From Pseudoflavonifractor intestinihominis (GTDB lineage: Bacteria > Bacillota > Clostridia > Oscillospirales > Oscillospiraceae), in contig NZ_JBBMFK010000001.1 in NCBI RefSeq assembly GCF_040096055.1, positions 1 to 64,000 on the forward strand: a stretch of DNA of 64,000 nt, written 5' to 3'. Shown in pieces: positions 17,122 through 24,862 of this stretch. The notes under the pieces were generated by a model, which was given only the letters and a program-made list of their open reading frames with translations, searched no databases and was not told the DNA's origin. Position numbers and translations under genes: made by a program. Numbering within the stretch: the stretch's first letter is position 1; the number at the start of each line of letters is the position of its first letter.

Positions 17122-18786
17122 ATGATGAACGGATTTGAATATGCAGGCATGGACATGGTACTGGCAAGCAGCTTCCGGGCGGCTATCTATTGCAGGCTTT
17201 CCAAGGACGATGACCTTGACGGGGAGAGCGCCAGTATCGCAAACCAGCGGGCTATGCTGGAAACCTACTGCGAAAAGCAGGGATGGGAGGTTGTTGCAGT
17301 CTATCAGGACGATGGCTACACGGGGCTGAACATGGAGCGCCCCGACCTGAAACGGATGTTGAAAGCCATCGAGCGCAGGCAGATAAACCTTGTGGTCACG
17401 AAAGACCTATCCAGACTGGGTAGGAATTACTTGCAGACCGGCTTCCTGATTGAAGATTTCTTCCCCCGCAACGGCGTGCGGTATATCGCCATGAATGACG
17501 GTATCGACACCATGCGGGACAACAACGACATTGCGCCGTTCAAGAACATCCTCAACGAGATGTACAGCAAGGACATTTCCAAGAAGGTTCATTCCTCTTA
17601 TCTGCTGAAAGCGCAGAAAGGCCAGTTTACCGGCTGCCTTGCCCCCTTCGGCTACCGGAAAGACCCGGAGGACAAAAACCATCTGCTGATTGATGAGGAA
17701 ACGGCCCCCATTGTCCGGCGTCTGTTTGCGTGGGCGCTGGAAGGACACGGCCCCAACTACATCCGGCGCAGGCTGGAAGAAGAAAAAATCCCATGCCCGA
17801 CCTACTGGAACCGGGTGCGGGGCTTTCGGAACGTGTCAACCAAGTGGGAAAAGAAAGACCCGGTCAACGGGCGGTATATGTGGGACTTCTCCGTGATTAA
17901 GGACATCCTGATGAACCCCGTCTACACCGGCGCTATCGCTTCCCAGAAGAAGGAATACCGCTTCAAAATCGGCACCATCGGGGAGAAGAAGCCGGAGGAC
18001 TGGATTGTAGTGGAGAACCAGCATGAGCCGCTTGTTGACCGCAAGACCTTTGACATCGTGCAGCGCAAGCTGAAATCCCGGCAGCGCCCCCGCCAGACCG
18101 GGGAAATCAGCCTGTTTGCGGGGCTTATCAAGTGCGGCGAGTGTGGAAAGTCACTGACAATCCGCTACACCAACGACAAGCACCCGAAGCAGATTTATTC
18201 CTGTAAAACCTACAATGCCTACGGCAAGCAGCACTGTACCCAGCACCGGGTTGAGTACGACACCCTTTACAGCCTTGTGCTGAACAAAATCCGGGAGTGC
18301 GCCAGAGCCGCCCTGATGGACGGGGAAGCCGTTGCCGGGAAGCTGACCGACACCTGCGAAGCCGAGCAGAAAGGCCAGCGGGAAGCATTGGAGCGTTCCC
18401 TTACCAAAGACGAGGAACGGATTGACGTTCTGGAAAAGATGGTGCTGCGGCTGTATGAGGATATGGTTGCCGGGCGTATCAGCGAAGCGAACTTCAATCT
18501 GCTGATGGAAAAGACACAGGCGGAACAGGCCGAGTTGAAGGCAAAGGTTGAGGAAGGCCGGAAGAAGCTGGCCGATGAAATCCGGCTTGCGTGTGACGCC
18601 CGCCAGTGGGTGGAAGCCATTCAGGAATACGCCGACATCACGGAACTGGACGCCGCCACCCTTAACCGCCTGATTAAAGAAATCGTTGTCCATGAGAGCA
18701 TAGACAGCGATAAGACAAGACACATTTCTATCGAAATTCATTTCAATCTCAAACCCATCCCGGAGGTGGAGCAGGTCACGGCCTGA
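17122..18786 (+). CDS. Large serine recombinase (TndX/TnpX type)
   Basis: The 554-residue enzyme has the resolvase catalytic domain (AAIYCRLSKDDDLDGESASIANQ with the nucleophile Ser in RLS; VVTKDLSRLGRNYLQTG with the conserved Arg residues). A recombinase domain follows (GCLAPFGYRKDPEDKNHLLIDEE), then a zinc ribbon CGECGKSLTIRY with C-x-H further on, and a C-terminal coiled coil. It would integrate and excise the element without host factors and lies next to the right end. The start is chosen at ATG-ATG; a GTG 15 bp upstream keeps the same frame, and neither has a strong ribosome binding site. Confidence 0.9.
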   Translation: MMNGFEYAGMDMVLASSFRAAIYCRLSKDDDLDGESASIANQRAMLETYCEKQGWEVVAVYQDDGYTGLNMERPDLKRMLKAIERRQINLVVTKDLSRLGRNYLQTGFLIEDFFPRNGVRYIAMNDGIDTMRDNNDIAPFKNILNEMYSKDISKKVHSSYLLKAQKGQFTGCLAPFGYRKDPEDKNHLLIDEETAPIVRRLFAWALEGHGPNYIRRRLEEEKIPCPTYWNRVRGFRNVSTKWEKKDPVNGRYMWDFSVIKDILMNPVYTGAIASQKKEYRFKIGTIGEKKPEDWIVVENQHEPLVDRKTFDIVQRKLKSRQRPRQTGEISLFAGLIKCGECGKSLTIRYTNDKHPKQIYSCKTYNAYGKQHCTQHRVEYDTLYSLVLNKIRECARAALMDGEAVAGKLTDTCEAEQKGQREALERSLTKDEERIDVLEKMVLRLYEDMVAGRISEANFNLLMEKTQAEQAELKAKVEEGRKKLADEIRLACDARQWVEAIQEYADITELDAATLNRLIKEIVVHESIDSDKTRHISIEIHFNLKPIPEVEQVTA

Positions 18787-18886
18787 CCTGCCCCCGCCGG
18801 GGCGGTTCTTAAAAACTCCATAGATATTTCTTGACACGCCGCCGCCCGCCATCGAGCCGTTTTCCTACACCTATTTGGGGATAAAA

Positions 18887-18896
18887 CAGATTATGG
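18887..18896 (+). repeat. Right attachment site (attR core)
   Basis: CAGATTATGG here repeats CAGCTTATGG at the left end, with identity over TTATGG. The codons Glu-Glu-Arg-Lys of the ATPase resume at once. The 100 bp between the recombinase stop and this site hold a short C/G-rich hairpin and no gene. Confidence 0.62.
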
Positions 18897-19282
18897 AAGA
18901 ACGGAAGTCGGATACGCCGGACAGCAGCAGTATGCCTAACAGCAGTGGCGGTTCAAGTGAAATCGGCGGTTTTGGGGGTGGTCAGGGGCGGCCTCAGTCG
19001 GGCGGCACATCGGCTCAAACAGACGGATCAGACGCGGCCGCTCCGAAAAATACACGGTTCTTTATGTCTGCCAAGCTGGATAATACCCGTGTGAACAAGA
19101 ACGTGAACGACTATCTTACCGAGGTTATCCAGCATCTGATGGCAGTGGACGGCGCGGACGTTGAGCTGACATTGGAGGTTAGCGTTAATGCACCGGGAGG
19201 GATTCCTTCTACAACTGTAAGAACGGTATCCGAGAACTGCCGTACTTTGAAGATTCAGAATTTTGGATTTGAGGATAATTGA
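18896..19282 (+). pseudogene. DUF499 ATPase, detached C-terminal fragment
   Basis: The 128 codons encode a Ser/Gly-rich linker (residues 1-55) and then the conserved DUF499 C-terminal block: TRFFMSAKLDNTRVNKNVNDY, LTEVIQHLMAVDGADVELTLEV and VRTVSENCRTLKIQNFGFE. It continues the frame of the ATPase cut at 6442 exactly. Possible internal starts are the ATG at 18893 and a TTG at 18875, both with a poor GGGGA upstream, so independent translation is doubtful. Excision of the element would rejoin the two halves. It is followed after 68 bp by the HEPN-like gene. Confidence 0.8.
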
Positions 19283-19350
19283 TACTGTGATGGGGAACCA
19301 GTACCTCGTCTGGCTCCCCATCACACAAATTTGCTTTCAGGAGGTAAGGA

Positions 19351-20205
19351 ATGGCCAAACGTATTAGTACATCACAGTTAAAATCCAAACTGCGACAGGC
19401 TGAACGGAAGATACGCAAAGATGTGAATGATTACAATCGTGCTGTAAATAAGTATAATTCACAGCTCAAAAGGGCGGTTGATGCCTATAACCGCTTTGTT
19501 AGAGAATATAATTCATCTGTGCGAAAAAACAAACAGATAATTTCAAGAGAAATAAGAAAATTGAATACATCTTCGCATAGTACATATTACACGTCTGTTC
19601 AAACTATGCAGCAACATTATTTAGATGTTAGCTCCCTCTATGCGGAAGGTTGCCCTGTTTCTTCTGAGCAAGATGAAATCCTTAATCTGATTGAATCAGA
19701 ACAGGCTAATAGCATCATTACTGCGAACGCCATTGAAAACAATGAATATCCTGATGAGAACACCGAAGACCAAGAGATAGGCGACAAGTTACATCTTGTT
19801 TCGGTTGATTTAGACAACAGATGGAAGGGGGCCGTTTTTGCATTAAATCCCAACAATCCAGACGCTGCTCGACATTTCTGCACAAGCGCAAGAGAAATCT
19901 TTACTGAGTTTATTGAAATGAAGGCTCCAGACGATGCTGTTTTTCGCTTTAATCCATCGTGCGCACGAACAGACCGTGGAAATGCAACAAGGAAAGAAAA
20001 AATAAGGTACATGATGCGTGACAAGCAAATGGAATCTTGTGTGATTGATTTTGCCGATGAAGACATCAATAATATTCTGGAACTATTCCATGTCTTGAGC
20101 GATGGCACACATGGAGCAGCCGGTCGTTACGAATTTGATAAATTGCTTCAAGTCAAGAAACGTGTTGAACAGGGTATCAATTTTCTCTGTACTATATCCA
20201 AATAA
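19351..20205 (+). CDS. Coiled-coil protein with HEPN-like C-terminal domain, defence-locus component
   Basis: The 284-residue protein has an N-terminal coiled coil (residues 5-70, many Lys/Arg/Asn), an acidic linker (120-145), and a helical C-terminal domain. That domain contains DNRWKGAVFALNPNNPDAARH, FCTSAREIFTEFIEMKAPDD and LFHVLSDGTHGAAGRYEFDK. The pattern is reminiscent of HEPN-type domains that accompany predicted defence nucleases (for example pPIWI-associated proteins); this is my reading, not an established assignment. HEPN toxins are usually RNases; no certain Rx4-6H motif is seen. TTTCAGGAGGTAAGG precedes the start. It follows the ATPase fragment in the same direction, so it was probably the last gene of the original operon. 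Confidence 0.55.
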   Translation: MAKRISTSQLKSKLRQAERKIRKDVNDYNRAVNKYNSQLKRAVDAYNRFVREYNSSVRKNKQIISREIRKLNTSSHSTYYTSVQTMQQHYLDVSSLYAEGCPVSSEQDEILNLIESEQANSIITANAIENNEYPDENTEDQEIGDKLHLVSVDLDNRWKGAVFALNPNNPDAARHFCTSAREIFTEFIEMKAPDDAVFRFNPSCARTDRGNATRKEKIRYMMRDKQMESCVIDFADEDINNILELFHVLSDGTHGAAGRYEFDKLLQVKKRVEQGINFLCTISK

Positions 20206-20316
20206 TTAGAGGATGACAACCTCAGCGCTAACACTAATGTGTGAGGATTTTAAGTCCAGTTCAATCTATTGGCATCAGAAACCGGAATAGCTCATAAAAT
20301 CGACATAATACTAAGT

Positions 20317-20366
20317 AAGACACCACATCATTCGCTGACGTTCAGTGGACGGTGTGGCGTCTTTTT
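20317..20366 (+). terminator. Intrinsic terminator at the end of the defence locus
   Basis: AAGAC-A-CCACA pairs with TGTGG-C-GTCTT with one mismatch, and TTTTT follows. It closes the plus-strand island operon before the convergent rRNA methyltransferase gene. No gene is seen between 20206 and 20440. Confidence 0.65.
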
Positions 20367-20440
20367 AGCTTGCATTTGAAATATATCGAAATTTGATGCG
20401 AAGTTGATCGCCGGTTGGCAAATCATCCATGGTTTCAATA

Positions 20441-21892
20441 TCAGATCATCTGAAAATGCTTCAATGCCTCCATAATCGCCGCTTCCTTCTCCGGCGGACA
20501 CTGCGGCACTTTAGCGTTTTCTTTCTTCGACAAATTATAGTTCTGCCCCACATCCAACCCGCACTTCCGTTTGACCTGGGAGATATACAGGCTGGACACC
20601 TTCAGGCCGTGCTTTTCCAGCACATACTCCTTAATCTCTTCATAGGTAGCCTTGCTCTCCGCCGCTGTCAAATCCAGCTCGTCCAGATTCAGCTCCACCT
20701 CAATATGCTGCTTGGTATTGAGTTTGGACAATAATACTACCGTTTCGATGTGCTCTGTGTGGGGGAACATGTCCACCCCCTGGATGGACGCCACCTTCCA
20801 GCCCCGCCGGACCAGATAGTCCAGGTCACGGCGCTGGGTCTCCGGGTTGCAGGAGATGTACACCACCCGAGGAGGGGACACCCGGCACAGGGCGTCCAGA
20901 AACACGGGGGTGCTGCCCGCCCGGGGCGGGTCCAGGAACACCACGTCCAGCATCTCCCCGCGGGCGGCCATGCCGTCCAGGAAGGCGGCGGCATCCCCAC
21001 AGCGGAAACGGGCGTTGGGGATGTGGTTGGCCCTGGCATTGTCCACGGCGCAGGCGGCGGCGCTCCGGTTGAGCTCCACGCCCACCACGCTGCCCGCGTG
21101 GGCGGCGGCGGACAGACCGATGGTGCCCACGCCGCAGTAGGCGTCCAGTACCCGCTCCTTCCCCGTGAGCTTGGCGGCGGAGATGGCGGCGGAGTAGAGA
21201 ACCTCGGTCTGCACCGGGTTGATCTGATAGAAGCTGGAGGGGGAGATGCGGAACTTCACGCCGCAGAGCACGTCTTCAATGTACCCACGGCCGTAGAGGA
21301 TCTTCTCCCGGTCCCCCAGCACGGCGCTGCCCGGCCTGGGGTTGACGTTCTGGGCCAGGGTGGCCACGGCGGGGCACAGCTCCTTCACCCGGGCGGCAAA
21401 GGCCCTGGCCCCCGGCAGCACCGGCGACGCGGTCACCAGCACGGCCAGCACCTCTCCGGTGGTCAGGCTGTGGCGGCAGAGCACATGGCGGATCAGGCCG
21501 GTGCGGCGGTTCTCGTCAAAGGGCTGGTACCGGAACTCACGGGCGGCCTGCCGCACGGCGGCCACCGCCTGGTCCAGCTCCTCCCGGTGGAGGAGGCACT
21601 GCTCCACCGGCACCACACGGTGGGTGCCCTGGGCGTAGATGCCGCTGACCAGGGCCTTGCCCGGCCCCCAGGCAAAGGAGGAGATGACCTTGTTGCGGTA
21701 GTGCCAGGGGTGCTCCATGCCCAGAATGGGGGCCACCGGGCCAAATTCTCCCAGCAGCTCCTCCAGCCGCGCCTGCTTCCGCCTCAACTGCTCATCGTAG
21801 GGCAGGGAGAGCATGGGGCAGCCGCCGCAGCCCCGCTTCTCCAGGGAACAGTGCCCCGCCCCTCCGTTGATCCCTTCCATCTGTGCGCCCAT
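20441..21892 (-). CDS. RlmD/TrmA-family 23S rRNA uracil-C5 methyltransferase with exchanged C-terminus
   Basis: The 483-residue enzyme has a Cys-rich N-terminus (CSLEKRGCGGCPM, 4Fe-4S type) and SPSSFYQINPVQTEVLY. It has a SAM site DAYCGVGTIGL, DPPRAGS, and the nucleophile Cys in VVYISCNPETQRRDL. It methylates U in 23S rRNA (U1939 or U747 type; cannot be told apart here). The classical protein would end near ETVVLLSK. Beyond it are 91 extra residues (TKQHIEVELNLDELDLTAAE to the end) with lower G+C. This suggests that an element integrated at the 3' end and replaced the tail. The start follows AGGAGTGTGGAC; a TTG 48 bp upstream has no ribosome binding site. No TRAM domain is present, unlike the second paralogue at 33049. 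Confidence 0.82.
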   Translation of the reverse strand: MGAQMEGINGGAGHCSLEKRGCGGCPMLSLPYDEQLRRKQARLEELLGEFGPVAPILGMEHPWHYRNKVISSFAWGPGKALVSGIYAQGTHRVVPVEQCLLHREELDQAVAAVRQAAREFRYQPFDENRRTGLIRHVLCRHSLTTGEVLAVLVTASPVLPGARAFAARVKELCPAVATLAQNVNPRPGSAVLGDREKILYGRGYIEDVLCGVKFRISPSSFYQINPVQTEVLYSAAISAAKLTGKERVLDAYCGVGTIGLSAAAHAGSVVGVELNRSAAACAVDNARANHIPNARFRCGDAAAFLDGMAARGEMLDVVFLDPPRAGSTPVFLDALCRVSPPRVVYISCNPETQRRDLDYLVRRGWKVASIQGVDMFPHTEHIETVVLLSKLNTKQHIEVELNLDELDLTAAESKATYEEIKEYVLEKHGLKVSSLYISQVKRKCGLDVGQNYNLSKKENAKVPQCPPEKEAAIMEALKHFQMI

Positions 21893-21960
21893 GTCCACAC
21901 TCCTGCCAAACAGCCCGGAAAACATCCGCCTCCCGGGCAAAATTCAAAGCTGATACGTCT

Positions 21961-21972
21961 CAAAGTATAGCA
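21961..21972 (-). promoter_or_regulatory. Extended -10 promoter of the RlmD-like gene
   Basis: On the minus strand TGCTATACT (TGn plus TATACT) lies about 70 bp upstream of the chosen start. The -35 (TGGCAT) is poor, as is common with extended -10 sites. Confidence 0.4.
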
Positions 21973-22094
21973 GATATCCAACCCCAATGCCACAATAGTT
22001 TCCCCGAATTTTTCTCCTTTTTGCCGTGGGTTTTTACGAAAAGCCGTGTATGATAAGATAGAAGAAAAGACCGCCGGAGAGGGGAGGGAAGGCC

Positions 22095-22637
22095 GTGGGG
22101 GAGAAGGAGCTCATCCAGCGCATCCGGGACCGGGAGGAGCAGGGGGCGGAGGACCTGCTGCGCCACTACGGCCCCCTGATGCGGTACATCATCGAGCCCA
22201 TTCTGGCCAGCCCTCAGGACCGGGAGGAGTGCCTGTCCGAGGCGGCCATGCGGGTGTGGGACGGCATCGGCGGGTACGACCCGGACCGGGGCAGCTGGAC
22301 CGCCTGGCTCACGGCCGTCACCCGCAACACCGCCCTCAACCGCCTGCGGAAGAGCGGCCGGGGGACGGAGGCCCTCTCCGAGCACACACCCGCGCCGGAG
22401 CCGCCCCCGGAGGAGGCCCTGCTGGAGCGGGAGCGGCGGGAGGAACTGCGGCAGGCCATCGCCCGGCTGCCCGAGAAGGACCTGCGGCTCTTTTACCGGA
22501 AGTACTACTATATGCAGTCCACGGAGCAGATCGCCGCCGAGCTGGGCCTGACGCCCAGGGCGGTGGAGGGGCGGCTGTACCGCATCAGGGAGCGGCTGAG
22601 AAAGCAGCTGGGAGGTGACGGCCATGGACGGACCTGA
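22095..22637 (+). CDS. ECF-type RNA polymerase sigma factor
   Basis: The 180-residue protein has sigma region 2 (residues 10-85: ERCLSEAAMRVWDGIGGYDP-like block and SWTAWLTAVTRNTALNRLRK) and region 4 (residues 115-170: IARLPEKDLRLFYRKYYYMQST, IAAELGLTPRAVEGRLYRIRE). A Pro/Glu-rich linker separates them. It would redirect RNA polymerase in response to a signal, probably held back by the membrane protein encoded next. Translation starts at GTG after GGGAGGGAAGG. It overlaps the next gene by 14 bp, which indicates translational coupling. Confidence 0.88.
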   Translation: MGEKELIQRIRDREEQGAEDLLRHYGPLMRYIIEPILASPQDREECLSEAAMRVWDGIGGYDPDRGSWTAWLTAVTRNTALNRLRKSGRGTEALSEHTPAPEPPPEEALLERERREELRQAIARLPEKDLRLFYRKYYYMQSTEQIAAELGLTPRAVEGRLYRIRERLRKQLGGDGHGRT

Positions 22638-24135
22638 GCGGCGGAAGAAGTTTGATGAGCTCCTCCGGGACAGCCTGCCCGAGCTGCCCCCCGAGGACGT
22701 GGTCAGGCAGGTCTCCCCCTGGCGGCGGAGCATGTACCTGGCGCTGGCCGGTCTGGCCCTGGAGAACATCACCATCAACGCCAGCGGCCTGAACTATATC
22801 CTGCCCGCTGTGGGCGCCTTTCTGCTGGTGCTGGGCCTGCGGCCCATGCGCCGGGAGAACCGGCAGCTGGCCGCCTGCTGGTGGACGGTTGTGGTCCGGG
22901 GGCTGCTGGTGCTGGTCCTGATCATTCAGGGCGCCACCATCCTCCGCTGGCCCGACGGCGTGGACAAAGGCGTCACGGTGCTGAGCTACGGCCTGCAGAT
23001 GCTCCAGATCTTCTGGCTGTGGCGGGGCCTGCGGGCGGTGCGGCAGCGGGCCGGGCTGGAGCCCGGCGCGCGAGCGGGCGGCGCTCTGCTGGTGTGGAAC
23101 ATCCTCGTTATTCTGCTGGGCCTTGTGGGCTGGCAGGGGGGACTCATCCTGGGCCTGGTGCTGGTGGCCGCCTACGGCATGATTCTCCACAGCCTGTTCC
23201 GCCTGTCCAGGGAGATGGAGGAGGCGGGGTATGCGCTCCGTCCGGCGGCGGTCCGGCTGTCCGACCGGGCGCTGGCTGTGATCACAGGGGCGGTTGTGGC
23301 CGCCGGTCTGGCGGCGGGCTGGCTGTGGGGTGGGCAGCTGCCCATGGACTGGACGCCCCTGGCGGAGACAGCCGCGGCAGAGGCGGAGGACATCCGGCAG
23401 GAACTGGCCGGCCTGGGCTTTCCGGAGACCGTGCTGGCCGACCTGAGCGAAGAGGACCTGGAGGAGTGCCGGGGCGCGCTGGCGGTGGTGTGGGACCAGG
23501 ACGACTACCCCGTCAACCAGGGGCGGGAGATTGTCACCCAGGAGGGGAACACCACCGTTTACAGTACGGTCTACGACGTAAAGGAGCTGCGGATCACCGG
23601 CGTGGCGGTAAAGCTGCCCGGCGAGCGGGAGCGGTGGAAGGTGTTCCACCACTTCCGGTGGGTGGCCGACCCGGGCTGGTGGGGCACCGAGGCCATACAG
23701 CTCTGGCCCGCCTGGAATCTTGAGATGGGCTGGAGTCAGGACAAAGCGGTCACCGGACGGCTCCTGTGCGAGCGGGACGGCCGGACCTGGACCGCGCCCT
23801 ATGCCTTCCTAGGGCCTGTGACCTACACCTCCAGCGGATTTTTCTCCAGCGGACAGGACCAGACGGACATCTTCGCCTCCTTCTCCCTGCCCAGGGACGG
23901 AGAGAACGCCCGGGGCTACGTGACCTATGTGACGGCGGAGAACGGGGCCGGGTACCTCCTGGACTCCTGGATGAACTATGTCCACCAGACCTCCTGGCGG
24001 CAGTACCCGGTGCTCACCGCCCTGGAGATGCACCTGAAGGACGGCTGGCACGTGGACGGGGCCTTCCGCACTGTCCAGTTTCAGATTCTGTTCTCGCCCA
24101 GCGACGGACAGACCGGATTTCTGGGGAAAGAATAG
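22624..24135 (+). CDS. Membrane protein partner of the ECF sigma factor (putative anti-sigma)
   Basis: The 503-residue protein begins with a short cytoplasmic segment (MDGPERRKKFDELLRDSLPELP), which could contact the sigma factor. Six or seven hydrophobic segments follow (about residues 40-235), then an extracellular domain of about 270 residues rich in Trp and Tyr. The topology fits a membrane anti-sigma factor with a sensor domain, but I do not recognise the outer domain. GGGAGGTGA lies 5 bp before the ATG. The gene is coupled to sigma. Confidence 0.62.
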   Translation: MDGPERRKKFDELLRDSLPELPPEDVVRQVSPWRRSMYLALAGLALENITINASGLNYILPAVGAFLLVLGLRPMRRENRQLAACWWTVVVRGLLVLVLIIQGATILRWPDGVDKGVTVLSYGLQMLQIFWLWRGLRAVRQRAGLEPGARAGGALLVWNILVILLGLVGWQGGLILGLVLVAAYGMILHSLFRLSREMEEAGYALRPAAVRLSDRALAVITGAVVAAGLAAGWLWGGQLPMDWTPLAETAAAEAEDIRQELAGLGFPETVLADLSEEDLEECRGALAVVWDQDDYPVNQGREIVTQEGNTTVYSTVYDVKELRITGVAVKLPGERERWKVFHHFRWVADPGWWGTEAIQLWPAWNLEMGWSQDKAVTGRLLCERDGRTWTAPYAFLGPVTYTSSGFFSSGQDQTDIFASFSLPRDGENARGYVTYVTAENGAGYLLDSWMNYVHQTSWRQYPVLTALEMHLKDGWHVDGAFRTVQFQILFSPSDGQTGFLGKE

Positions 24136-24145
24136 CCGACAGAAG

Positions 24146-24190
24146 GAAAAAACGCCGCCGGTCCGGCATTTGCCGGACCGGCGGCGTTCT
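24146..24190. terminator. Strong hairpin after the sigma/anti-sigma operon
   Basis: AACGCCGCCGGTCCGGC pairs perfectly with its complement around ATTT. An A-run lies on the left, giving a T-run on the minus strand, so it may act mainly in that direction, though the stem alone can stop plus-strand transcription. From here to 24862 I see only a doubtful small ORF, one terminator and one promoter. Confidence 0.6.
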
Positions 24191-24357
24191 GCGCAGCGGC
24201 TCCGTCCATATTGGGGATGCCCGTCCTGATCATTTTGGGGCGGGGGAGAGGTTGCATCTTTTTTGAAAGGTAAAAAAGAGAAAAAAGGCGTATCCTGTCT
24301 CTCACAAGCTGGGGGATTGCCCGGCGGCAGCGGACAGATGCGGGGAGGGGGATGCGC

Positions 24358-24576
24358 ATGTACAGTCGGACCACATTTCTGGCGGCCTCCGGGCTGGGGG
24401 TGGGGCTCACGGTGGGCGCCCGGCCGGACAGCCGGGGGCTGGAGCGGATGGGGATCTGCTCTGGGTACATACAGCGGAACGCGAACCTGGGGACCCTGCG
24501 GAAGTTCCCCGGCGCCCTTCGGCAGACCCGCCGCCAGGTTATCCCGGCGGCCCATAGCGACCGGACGGCGGCCTGA
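24358..24576 (+). CDS. Doubtful small ORF
   Basis: This 72-residue frame starts MYSRTTFLAASGLGVGLTVGA with a short hydrophobic stretch and continues with a basic, unstructured tail. GGGAGGGGG lies 6 bp before the ATG, and an intrinsic terminator follows 16 bp after the stop, which is why it is listed. I recognise no family, and codon use does not prove coding. Confidence 0.25.
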   Translation: MYSRTTFLAASGLGVGLTVGARPDSRGLERMGICSGYIQRNANLGTLRKFPGALRQTRRQVIPAAHSDRTAA

Positions 24577-24592
24577 CGGGACAAGACGGCAG

Positions 24593-24637
24593 GGCGGTAT
24601 ATTACCGGCCAAAAGGCCGGCGGATATACCGCCTTTT
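24593..24637 (+). terminator. Intrinsic terminator
   Basis: GGCGGTATAT pairs with ATATACCGCC, with an inner CCGGCC/GGCCGG arm, and TTTT follows. It isolates the CAP-SLH gene promoter from upstream transcription. Confidence 0.7.
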
Positions 24638-24710
24638 CCTGCCGGCATGGAATCCGCCTTTCAGAAAAAAGAAGAGAGAAATTACAAGGGACGAACTTCC
24701 AGAAATATAA

Positions 24711-24740
24711 TTGACAGGAAAAAATGGAGGGTGATATAAT
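24711..24740 (+). promoter_or_regulatory. Strong sigma-A promoter of the CAP-SLH gene
   Basis: Perfect TTGACA and TATAAT hexamers are spaced by 18 bp. The leader to the GTG start is about 115 bp. Confidence 0.8.
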
Positions 24741-24862
24741 AAGCAAAAGCTTCGAAACGCTAAGAAAATCCGGCATTTATGTGCCGCTCATGGGACCTGC
24801 TGCGGCGGTACAATCCAAACATCTGATAATGCCGCGTATTGCGGCGAAATGGGGGAGATTGT

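Larger units (their letters stand above)
6440..18896 (+). mobile_element. Integrative mobilizable element (serine recombinase / MOBQ relaxase type) in the DUF499 gene
   Basis: The element is about 12.45 kb. It is bounded by CAGCTTATGG on the left and CAGATTATGG on the right and lies in the codons for Met-Lys-Gln-Leu-Met of the DUF499 ATPase. Joining the flanks at TTATGG restores one continuous frame. Inside are a large serine recombinase next to the right end (as in Tn4451/TnpX and TndX elements), a MobA/MobL relaxase, an oriT-like hairpin, a CHC2 primase-helicase, a RepA-like protein, DUF3847 and other small element genes, and an XRE regulator on the minus strand. No VirB/VirD4-type transfer genes are visible, so it is mobilizable rather than self-conjugative. 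Cargo lies in two AT-richer blocks: 6590-8203 and about 11030-12940. The exact ends are inferred from the gene split and could be off by a few bases. Confidence 0.8.

Noticed and set aside
6440..18896. Element as a self-transmissible conjugative element
   Set aside because: No coupling protein, VirB4-like ATPase or other type IV secretion genes are present between the ends.
20750..21970. 406-codon open frame antisense to the RlmD-like gene
   Set aside because: It is a shadow of a well-supported methyltransferase.
24263..24739. 158-codon frame upstream of the CAP-SLH gene
   Set aside because: It runs through a terminator and the promoter of the next gene, and its Gly/Trp/Arg-rich product looks random.
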